Source: Amphibalanus amphitrite (taxonomy: Eukaryota > Arthropoda > Thecostraca > Balanomorpha > Balanidae). Taken from it: DNA of 64,000 nucleotides. The notes beneath the pieces are model-generated. The model saw only the letters and a program-made list of their open reading frames with translations. It did not search any database and was not told the origin of the DNA. The stretch spans positions 113,609 through 177,608 of the forward strand of contig NW_024882867.1 in the NCBI RefSeq assembly GCF_019059575.1, read 5' to 3'. Made by a program: the position numbers and the translations under genes. Below are positions 57,401 through 64,000 of this stretch, piece by piece (within the stretch, counting starts at the first letter, position 1; the number at the start of each line of letters is the position of its first letter).

Positions 57401-59263
57401 GGTCAGGCAGGTGTTAACATGGATCACATAGGTGTCCTGTTTGTCGGTGATCCAGCGCAAATTTTTCCAATCGGGGATGTTCCTATTTGGAGCTTGCGTC
57501 AGCGCTCGGACGACGGTAATGCATGCTGTGAGGCCTCTATTTTGGGTATGGCATCTTTCCGTGAACTTTTCAGAATGCCGGCGCTTGACACTTTGCCAGG
57601 GTATGAAACGTGGAGAAAAACGCTAGGTGTAAACCGCGCTGATCTTAGTGACCGCGTACGTGCGGAAGTAGCTCGTTTTCGCGCCGCCGCGTACGACGGC
57701 GACTATGAAACTGTTTATTTAAATGAGGTGCGTCGTACTGTTGAAAATGACGAGGTAGCCGCAAAATTTACTAAGGAGATTCTTCCGTCCATGAGATACG
57801 GTAAGGCCACCCCGGAGAAAATTCAGTGGCTCAAGGAAAACTGTGCCACAACTGAGGATTTGTCTGCCGATCCTGCGTGGAAATGTGCTATAACGTTACA
57901 TGGGTATCACTGGTTTAGTGAGTGGGCTGCAAACCGTTCAACAGTAGAATCTGATAATGCTCGTGCTCTGGTTAATTTTGCTGCAGATAGGAGCGCTCAC
58001 GTCATGGCCGTAAATTCACAGCACATGCCAGCCAGGAAGGCTCAGAAATTACAAAAATTATCGGCAAAAGAGTTTCGCGCGGTGCCTTCGGTTCTCTTTG
58101 CGTGTAGGGGTCTGCCGCTGATGCTGCTAGAAAATGTAGCACCCAGCTTCGGGCTATTTAACGGGTCTCAGGTAGAGTTTGTGGGTCCCCTATATCTAGA
58201 AGATGATTTGCTCGTGACTATTAGCCGTCGCGACTTTGCGGAAAAAGTACGTGTTGAAGGTGTGACACTTGTGGAGCCTATCGACACGCCCCATTCAGAT
58301 AGGGAAAACGTTTATCAGGTGCCGGTGGGAAGCGTCATCGTTAAAGTAAATGGCAATGATTTAGAGGGTAACTGTCTGGATGAACTAGTGGCCACCGCGG
58401 ACCCTGTTAAGCTAGTTTTGCGCACACCAAAGTGTGCGCCTCATTTGCCCGAGTTTATTGTCGTTCGTGTTCCTGGCTATACCGCCAACGGTGGTCAAAA
58501 CGTTCTAGGCATAAAAGACGCAGATGATCTTGTTCCCATCCGTGCAGTGAAACGCGGCCGTGCATCTCGCAAAAAGGGCAGCGCTGTTTCTGAAGATAAC
58601 TGTTCTGAATTTCGCGTAGGTTTTCCGCTCGAGGGGGGCAGCGCGTTTACCGGCTTTAAAGGCCAGGGTGCCACTTTGTCTCGGGTAGAAGTTAAAGTAA
58701 AGGAATGGGTGGGCAATCCGGGCTTTTGGACTGTCGTAGTTTCGCGCGTTAAACATCCAAAGCACATGTACATTCCTGAGACAGAATGGCCTACCGCGCA
58801 GGAAATAAATGTTCAGCGCCTTAATGATGACGTCATTGAAGCAGAAATTTTTGAGCGCCAAATGCGCATTAATGCCGCCAAAACGTGGCGTCTTTACGTA
58901 GAGATAGAGGGCGGAGCTGAATGGTCACGGGAGCAAAATTTGATTGCAGATTACGTACACAGGGCGTGGAGACAGCATCATGTTCAGGACGTAGGTGAAA
59001 TTGTTTTGCAATGTCTCGCTGCTTCCGGCAGACATGTAGAAATGGTGGAAGTCGTAGCGGTTATAAACAAAATGTTAGCTACAGAAGAAAGCCTGATACT
59101 CGCCAGGCCCATCTATTTGACTCAGTCCAAACACAGACAGCTAGAGATGAGTGTTCCCAAGCGTAAGCGGTCTTCAACCGGGGCTAAAAGGCCAGCGTCC
59201 ACTTCAGTTAGTCGCGGACGACCCGCCAAGCGGGGTCGCAAAACTGGTAGGCCTGCACAGTAA
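51473..59263 (+). CDS. Helentron Rep-helicase, copy 2 (long uninterrupted frame)
   Basis: 2,596 codons from the first in-frame ATG (51473), though in the undamaged element this is the interior of a ~3,100-residue polyprotein. It contains the Cys-rich pre-Rep region, the Helitron-like Rep with HUH motif PHIH (His1154, His1156), and the Y2 motif EYALKYGFK (Tyr1429, Tyr1433). It also has a full PIF1-type helicase: GDPGAGKS from residue 1867, FDEF at 1958-1961, then VGDPAQ, GFKGQGATLS and VVVSRV. The C-terminal tail is basic. HUH to tyrosines is ~275 residues, with a KR-rich stretch between. Family function: single-strand nicking, strand transfer and unwinding in rolling-circle transposition. Protein identity to copy 1 over this span is very high, with roughly a dozen changes beyond the first ~150 residues. 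Whether it is translated without the OTU part is unknown. Confidence 0.85.
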   Translation: MGQRRRTLWSNLCKRGFCDPSYGSVVTFRFYSWLRFKDFVKKSGHSVADVLDSEYLFMKILGEVNRYYSVHARYVEQEGLEPHRGPQRWEDAYNLLKLYYYGRGWYMYYRKTTLQEEFSNMYGRDGWEQFQADPQTDTVSEQHFEQLIRQVHEKIRKNHARYTHLFETFAGPQCHEDRAYTTRIGYDLKFTSHQASAPGGGRNRPPLAGSQQTADVSSDDVGREFPTFFIRRCCECDKLRVIDGRAAAKYPLGSYTYAGGKQTIKFTCDRLVGTTCGTAIDIAQCSRQEKPSTWVALAVSELGDHLPPAVIRLQTLRVLDSGDCKEENQIMGSYCHRGDSGSVVWRDRGSLVTRTSPVGKVTVGLMSRRKRFQAMRNLPFTAARFTVATPREAKCCQAWHDPIGDGIDHEDPSVELTVGSLQVLRDLHAVYDSLRQVRCIICKKQTPGLPHPGWVVRVPERGNMVQLVPGGIVDDALSNSEILRRDNKCTVRLDPEFFGANGTVLTDREALGVCVTCSPSFQIDPLNNIVPRPLVSDTDQSLPSSQAGASADMADVAGDSQDSEELNGPRTHICPYSARNLMSTDVYGDDEYRLFVNSWTRAETMILRPVHLTVAVLRSRANNVPFTKHGSICYPMKRPVQAARLPWYDFAQLPFIVVQQNRRDGTHCEAMVNMETILKARHLMERLMPCKYNPRNTRPFYRFVAEQWVPFSNENLRELQSRLPERNRPCQPHGLRVLNVDEVHARVNKVLHFNQFVNWLESGFPMADILRTSYSLEHGGEGADTSETCLKNLWDEIRNAVRESRDDGSEDDDDVNVTIRHVVQCAVERHWLLAPSVEDEAAGTVPRGSTLLLMCCEELEILSREFGNDEGGASGVAVGGVAAPESERPEDIRQRGLAQTALHRISMPPADREHPLPEWTPGYFQLCFPDVFLTGDADPFQERPVLIRQPITTWRQTYLHWLAQQPESEGNIELQFVISNQKSRDSSNRDATVALNLTDFPDGLPTKQQLVDDPQLCRTLARSLLCFQTKLDDSDAFWRAHKHEMIGAIRDLEDPPSWRVGDIPLVVHLWQTRAVPYNHHPAIHRLSDGAAASETLSDEQYLHARFANTLKHPGIVSWVTAFIGEMDTLALARVRYSATYHIVRAEWGANANPHIHRNIISESFSTFLHRLQVQLRIEAERIDRAARNEDPTLARDTSRSAVETQVRAAWQSCQQSYIRRIENMYTNWNAGFTKGGRRTFEFAYDRKTTVCRARMAAELDRAMSSGDFAYIDQLYVSVINGTLRHTGHSGRGTAPSLKDGCAVKRLKVDKAATAEARRVNPNAAPVKKEVVRCKRRMPRRLRTESVVASDSHDRRIKQCETACNDVWMGGHDPFAVLHILNNVDDKAVVPAWLARPPSVVWESVTTDDGVAFSFTMQLAIGSGDANVEYALKYGFKPVAPVRTPADVLLTALETRGATANIDAGVVMRMYNAVSSARCQSIFQAMHKNWQLPLLYRNIRARGFGFSGTRLLRPISAEDAGEYVFASRLEHFNARLNDNVHHGGIAADEFQRVMSVRQFFDTFVVSEKKIGDQKVMTIGRRRHQVCGSRVCVRLTPHYGKSSANPSRQGFWKYARDIVLWCEPCLLAEDLMPSQQASPAEVCIHWICRYHRLLSTGLDVPAFVRRYYNHFHPSDANDDSSASESSDSDDPDPEDEVVLEQNEPVEPEANATRLPDRFYQTALDAMLGNRGDDRSADDGEANCVPGVAAAGIANPAGFDFQADWLGDRPVNPDLVRRNYRRLVASGTGDVAHAPLAALSGRQRVLSAVLKRYLTQQREFACSRRQWDTYDRQVKQWRLAGSSRQVPPVRPDIVDLRQTPPKALRAFLLGDPGAGKSFTLRSAVHQLSEMLGDDFAKWTDVVKLSAPTGCASFHMAHGATTIHRLYAISVGQTGDEPLAEDSRRFLQLCDSLSTELGLIIFDEFSMIQRRMIRWVMQRLGQAGVNMDHIGVLFVGDPAQIFPIGDVPIWSLRQRSDDGNACCEASILGMASFRELFRMPALDTLPGYETWRKTLGVNRADLSDRVRAEVARFRAAAYDGDYETVYLNEVRRTVENDEVAAKFTKEILPSMRYGKATPEKIQWLKENCATTEDLSADPAWKCAITLHGYHWFSEWAANRSTVESDNARALVNFAADRSAHVMAVNSQHMPARKAQKLQKLSAKEFRAVPSVLFACRGLPLMLLENVAPSFGLFNGSQVEFVGPLYLEDDLLVTISRRDFAEKVRVEGVTLVEPIDTPHSDRENVYQVPVGSVIVKVNGNDLEGNCLDELVATADPVKLVLRTPKCAPHLPEFIVVRVPGYTANGGQNVLGIKDADDLVPIRAVKRGRASRKKGSAVSEDNCSEFRVGFPLEGGSAFTGFKGQGATLSRVEVKVKEWVGNPGFWTVVVSRVKHPKHMYIPETEWPTAQEINVQRLNDDVIEAEIFERQMRINAAKTWRLYVEIEGGAEWSREQNLIADYVHRAWRQHHVQDVGEIVLQCLAASGRHVEMVEVVAVINKMLATEESLILARPIYLTQSKHRQLEMSVPKRKRSSTGAKRPASTSVSRGRPAKRGRKTGRPAQ

Positions 59264-60176
59264 TGCTATCTTTTCATCGGATAGAATACGACCGACACTA
59301 TGTCACGCGCGTGTCAATGGGCTCCACAAGGTGGTTACGTTACGTGTTTGGAAGCAGAATATCACACAGGTCGGTGTTGAATTCGGGGTCTGGGAGGCCT
59401 AGGCCAACCGGTATTTCTTTCTTTCTGCCCTTAGCCCTTTCTACCGTAGGAGCTTCCGGAGTTTCTTTCCTTAACACACCCATCAGCAGTGCACAACTGC
59501 ACATTTTACGCTGGTCCGGTGCCATTAATAACGCTCATGGTGTATGCACCAGCTGGTCAATACGCGTCACTGGTAGGAAGCTGTCAAAAAAGTGGTACTA
59601 GGTCGCTAGGCGTTCATTCTATTATACCTAGGTAGGAGGATGTAAAGAGCCTGAAAATAAGTACATAGGTGAAAAATCTCGAGGCTGCACTGTCCCCGCT
59701 CATTGTTCTTCTCCCATAGCAGTCTCCAAGGTATGAACTTACGGAACCTTGCCCAGGCGTGGGATGAATATTAGATCTTTGAATCGTCACGGCTAGTCAC
59801 AGCTCTCCGGTTCGCCGGAGATTGCAGGCGAGGCCCTTAGGTAAATTAGGTTAGATCGAATGAAGTAGGTATACGGATAGTGGGAAGGTGACGTAAGTTC
59901 TGCCTAGAGACTGCTATCCCTCACCCCGTCGCCGTAATTAAATGAGGGGTTTACTGAACCTTAGGTAGGCTAAAAACGAAACGACATTAAGCAATCTATT
60001 CCAATTCCAACACTCAGAGACTGCATTTGTGCTTGCATGTCATTTTCCATTAAAAAAAAAAACAAAAAAAAGAACTTTCCGTGCTTGCGTGTCTTGCATG
60101 TGTGCTTGCATGCCACCTTAAATTCATTTTTTAAAAATGTATATGTGCTTGCGTGTACGATTGCATGTGTGCTTCG

Positions 60177-60966
60177 CAGGGCTGCGGAGTCGGAGTCGGA
60201 GTCGATTTTGGAAACCGGATCTGGAGTCGGAGTTTGAGTCACCGAAAATCAATCGACTCCGCTGTCCTGGCAGTGCTGCGGCGTCGGAGTCGGGAGTTGG
60301 AGTCGGTCGGAGTTGACACTTCTGCGCGGAGTCGGAGTCGGGGTCGGAGTGTGTTTTTGAAAGTCGGAGTCGGAGTGAGAGTCGCCGAAAATCCATCGAC
60401 TCCGCAGCCCTGAGTCACAATTCAGGGCTGCGGAGTCGGAGTCGGTCGGAGTCGACAGATCTGCCCGGAGTCGAGTCGGAGTCGATTTTGGAAACCGGAT
60501 CAGAGTTCGGAGTTGGAGTCACCGAAAATCAATCGACTCCGCAGTCCTGGCAGCGCTGCGGAGTCGGAGTCGGGAGCTGGAGTTGGTCGGAGTCGACAGT
60601 TCTGCGCGGAGTCGGAGTCGGGGTCGGAGTTGTTTTTGAAAGTCGGAGTCAGAGTCGCCGAAAATCCATCGACTCCGCAGCCCTGAGTCCATCAGGGCTG
60701 CGGAGTCGGAGTCGGTCGAGTCGACAGATCTGCCTGGAGTCGAGTCGGAGTCGGAGTCGATTTTGGAAACCGGATCTGGAGTCGGAGTTGGAGTCACCGA
60801 AAATCAATCGACTCCGCAGTCCTGGCAGTGCTGCGGAGTCGGAGTCGGGAGTTGGAGTCGGTCGGAGTCGACAGTTCTGCGCGGAGTCGGAGTCGGGGTC
60901 GGATTTGGTTTTTGAAGTCGGAGTCGGAGTCAGAGTCGCCGAAAATCCATCGACTCCGCAGCCCTG
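60177..60966. repeat. GGAGTC-rich inverted-repeat modules (three pairs)
   Basis: Pairs lie at 60177-60412, 60423-60685 and 60693-60966. Each starts CAGGGCTGCGGAGTCG and ends CGACTCCGCAGCCCTG. Spacers are AGTCACAATT and AGTCCAT, and the left flank is GTGCTTCG as in copy 1. Copy 1 has two pairs, so the tract has changed in number since the copies separated. Confidence 0.75.
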
Positions 60967-61070
60967 AGTCACATGCCATTTTCCAAAAACAAAACTTTCC
61001 GTGCTTGCATGCCACCCTCAAAAAAAAAACTACGTGCTTCCATGTCTTGCATGTGTGCTTGCATGCCACC

Positions 61071-61586
61071 TTAAAGGGACTATCTCACATTTACATTAGT
61101 TTGAGTTGAGATAGCCAAGTTTGCGGCGAGGCCCAGAAACCACTATCTATCTTGGTTTGCAACCGCCGCGGCCTAGTCGGGTGTGTTGAAAGAAATTCGT
61201 TCCCTTCATTTGAAAATGAGCCCTGCGCAAGGCCCAGTCTCTTAACCATTAACGGTATCTGATGACGCCATTTGCCTTTTGAACGCCTGGTCAAGTGAAG
61301 TATCACTTGATTTACGAATAAGCCAATCAGAGACACTTTTGATATTGTATGAGCCGAGTCATATTTGAGGCAAATATATATTTGCTGCCAAATTCCCCCA
61401 CACTGACATGAAGTAAATCCTTCATTAGTCACGATCCGATCTAAATGACGTCACGATGAAATATAAAGTCGCAATATCTCAAAAGTATACGATGAAAACG
61501 CGTAAAAACTTGCAGAATTCGTCACAAATATCTAGAACTTTCCGAATCCTAAACGGGACTTTTTGAAGGTGGGATAGTCCCTTTAA
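61071..61586. mobile_element. 516-bp TTAA-flanked MITE
   Basis: Left end TTAAAGGGACTATCTCAC (61071-61088) and right end, read in reverse complement, TTAAAGGGACTATCCCAC (61569-61586), with one mismatch. TTAA is present at both ends. Noncoding. The collinear place in copy 1 (around 30040-30080) has no such insert, so it arrived after the copies separated or was lost from copy 1. Confidence 0.85.
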
Positions 61587-62850
61587 ATAGAATTTTTTTT
61601 TTTAATGCATTCGTGTTTCCATGTACTGCATGTGTGCTCGCATGGTCTTTTTGAGAATGCATGTACCTCATTTCTTCTTTAGTTAAATTTGTTGGTTATG
61701 GCAGGTTTTGGGACGTCAATATCTTGTACTTTGGGCAAAAATGTACATTGAACCAGTTCCATTTCTTTTGAAAGCTAATCCTAATTGCGTCAAGACACGT
61801 ACAATGACCAGCTGCATCAGGCTGTTATCTACGTTCGCTTTTGATCCCCGATAAACGTGTCAGTATATAATAAGTCTATCTTAACCAGTTCCACGAACGT
61901 ATTGTGCAAACTAAGTGTAATTACGTCAAGAAAGGTACAAAAGCGAGTTGCATCAGATTCCTAGCTCCGTTTGGGTTCTGATCCCCGATATAACCGTTTT
62001 TAGTGCTGCAACGTCTAAATCTGAAACTTCAAGAAGCGTTCTAATGACCTATCTCATTGATATCCATTCAGCAAACTTTTCGCCAAATTTGAAGTAGTCA
62101 CTCTAATTGAGTAATATTCTTTTAAAAGTTTTTCTTGAGGTAAATGACGTCCGATTTTAAATTGAAGCTTAGACGCATTCATCAACTATTCGCAAAAAAG
62201 CAATGTATGTTACGTAAGGCTAGGTGGTGCTGACTCGTCCTGAGTAGCTGACCCATTATTAGTTTGATGTTGAACAATAAGGTAAACCATTCATAATGAA
62301 TGGGTGGCTTGCATTGCCACAGGCAAAATTTATGGGGCGGACAGTGGGAATATCGGCTATTGCTGCCAATGCCTTGGCAGGGTAAATAATATTCACCTGC
62401 TACAGCAGATCTGTGTTTGCCGATATGCCACACTGTGGGATGCCTCTCGTGGCGCCCCGGAGAGATGGTTGCCTGACTTCGAATGAAGTTCACATAGCAG
62501 TTCGCTGCATAATTATTTTTTTAGTTTCTATTTGTCTGTTTTGAAAAGTGGTTATAAGATCAATGCAGAACGTCTCATACGATCATAAATGTACGACTTG
62601 TATGCGCTTTATAATGAGATTTTGACGCTTGATAATTGTTTTGATACCCAGCACGTTTTCTAGCAGCTACTGTTGTTAAAAATAACTTTCGCACGCAACC
62701 ATCCACTAAACGTCTCCCGCTATCTCAAGCTATTCTTAGTGTTGTTGTATTCATTACTACACGCAAATAGCATACAGGATAGACCTATCTCCAAAATTAT
62801 TGCCACGTGCCAGGACAGACGGGACAGACCGTTGCGGGCAATACAATAAG

Positions 62851-63905
62851 AATTTTTTATACGGCTACCACATGGTAGGGTCAGATATGGGGCGATTGAA
62901 AAGCACGTGCCACGTGGAAACGTGTTTGATGAGGAACTTCGTGGAAAATCCGAGGATGCGCTTTGATTGAGGGTGGCTGCTTAAACGGGCAGAAATAAAT
63001 GCACCACACTTGGCCGCACGGCGCCATATTTGTCTTATAGGTCAGTGTTTGCGTTTTGCGGACGGCGTGTGTTTTTTGCGGCGGGGTTGCGTTGGTGGCG
63101 GGCGGGACTTTCCGTTTTTTTGTGGTGTTTGCTTCGCGGGGCGGCCGTTTTTGCGGCGTTTTGCGGTTGCGGCGGCGGGCGTTAGTTTTTTGCGACGGTA
63201 TTTGCGTTTTTTTGCGTTTTTGTGTTTGGCGGCGGCGGCAGTTTGAGGCGGGCGGCGTTTTGCGGTTTGCGGTTGCGGCGGGCGGCCGTTTTTTGCGGTG
63301 TTTGCGGTTTGCGGCGGGCGGCCGTTTTTTGCAGCGTTTTGCGGTGCCGGTGGGCGGGCGTTTTTTGCGACGGTATTTGCGTTTTTTTGCGTTGTTTGTG
63401 TTTGGCGGCGGGCGGCGGTTCGCGGCGGGCGGCCGTTTTTTTTTGCGGCAGTTTGAGGCGGGCGGCGTTTTGCGGTATGCGGTTGCCGGCGGGCGGCCCG
63501 TTTTTTTTGCAGGTTTTGCGGTTGCCGGTGGGCGGCCGTTTTTTTTTTCGGCGTTTTGCGGTTTAGCGGCGGACGGCCGTTTTTTGCGGCGTTTTTGCGG
63601 TTAGCGGCGGGGCGGCCGTTTTTTTGCGGCGTTTTGCGGTTGGCAGCGGGCGTTTTTTGTTTTTTTTGTCGGCGGCGGTGTTTGCGTTTTTTTTTTGCGG
63701 TGTTGTGTTTTGCGGCGGACGGGCGTTTTTTGCGTGCGTGTTTGGCGTGGCGTGTTTTTTTTTGCGGCATTTGCGTTGGCGTTTTGGGCGTGCGTTTTGC
63801 GCGTTTTGCGGTGTTTGCGTTTTTGCGGCGGTCGGGCGGTTTTTTCACAATTAAAGTCCCAACCTTCGGATCCGCAGAGCTGTTCGACAAGCGCTGCCCG
63901 GGCCT
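62851..63905 (+). other. 3' terminal region of Helentron copy 2
   Basis: Same plan as 31322-32227: a fragment of the unit 5' half (GTCAGATATGGGGCG and CACGTGCCACGTGG, about 62865-62955), then the unit 3' half (GCGCTTTGATTGAGGG), the A-depleted minisatellite (about 63043-63845), the 3' arm (63853-63871), a hairpin starting GCAGAGCT, and CCCGGGCCT ending at 63905. Confidence 0.75.
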
Positions 63906-64000
63906 ATCCGAAGGTTGGGACTTTTCAATTAAGAACAATCACTATTCTTTAGAATTGTGATTTTCTATGAAAATCCCAACCTGAGCTACCTCTCTAGGGG
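63906..64000 (+). mobile_element. 5' end of a further unit, cut by the window edge
   Basis: The 5' arm ATCCGAAGG begins at 63906 and the 5' hairpin and CTACCTCTCTAGGGG follow, exactly as at other unit starts. The tandem arrangement therefore continues beyond the window. Confidence 0.85.

Larger units (their letters stand above)
59264..62850 (+). other. 3' noncoding region of Helentron copy 2
   Basis: Near-collinear with 28534-31300 of copy 1, with small indels. Differences: a replaced block at about 59764-59885 containing the hairpin CTCCGG-TTCG-CCGGAG (59805-59820); three instead of two GGAGTC module pairs; and an inserted TTAA MITE. No gene. Confidence 0.6.
41763..63905 (+). mobile_element. 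Helentron-type element copy 2 (inferred full extent)
   Basis: Inferred extent is ~22.1 kb, from the 5' arm at 41763 to the 3' hairpin and CCCGGGCCT ending at 63905. The core from about 45675 is homologous to copy 1. The polyprotein region is 49848-59263, with three single-base indels in the linker and an intact Rep-helicase frame. Extra insertions absent from copy 1 are a TA-flanked MITE (48143-49291), a GCTCA minisatellite (47715-47910) and a TTAA MITE (61071-61586). Confidence 0.6.

Overview
The window reads as invertebrate metazoan genomic DNA made almost entirely of mobile elements. I found no bacterial operon, rRNA, tRNA, CRISPR array or convincing host exon. The main feature is two related copies of a very large rolling-circle transposon of the Helentron/Helitron2 type (HLE2). 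Each encodes one giant polyprotein: an N-terminal OTU-type cysteine protease, a long Arg/Gly-rich linker, a Cys-rich region resembling the domain that precedes Helitron Rep proteins, a HUH/Y2 Rep endonuclease, and a PIF1-type helicase with a basic C-terminal tail. Arthropod origin is possible but unproven.

Layout. 1-6.7 kb: flanking DNA with a 45-bp minisatellite and two abutting TTAA-flanked non-autonomous DNA transposons (2757-3268 and 3265-4194). 6.7-12.7 kb: a head-to-tail array of ~2.35-2.4 kb units. 12.7-15.5 kb: divergent insertion debris. 15.5-32.2 kb: Helentron copy 1 (coding 19098-28533), ending in the same 3' terminus as the small units. 32.3-43.4 kb: a second array of ~2.3-2.5 kb units. 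43.4-45.7 kb: another debris block. 45.7-63.9 kb: Helentron copy 2 (coding 49848-59263). The first bases of another unit lie at the right edge.

How the parts relate. Each small unit starts with ATCCGAAGGTTGGGACTTT and ends with the reverse complement of that arm, a short 3' hairpin and CCCGGGCCT. The gene-bearing copies end the same way, and the last, incomplete unit of each array runs into a gene-bearing copy. I infer that the units are internal-deletion derivatives of the large element. On that view the large copies span about 11434-32227 and 41763-63905, and all of them lie head to tail.

Neither large copy has an intact polyprotein. Copy 1 has a 2-bp deletion between its HUH motif and its catalytic tyrosines. 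Copy 2 has three single-base indels in the linker but an uninterrupted Rep-helicase frame. Divergence between the copies is uneven: high in 5' noncoding DNA, moderate in the OTU/linker coding part, and very low from about 21.2 kb (51.9 kb) onward.
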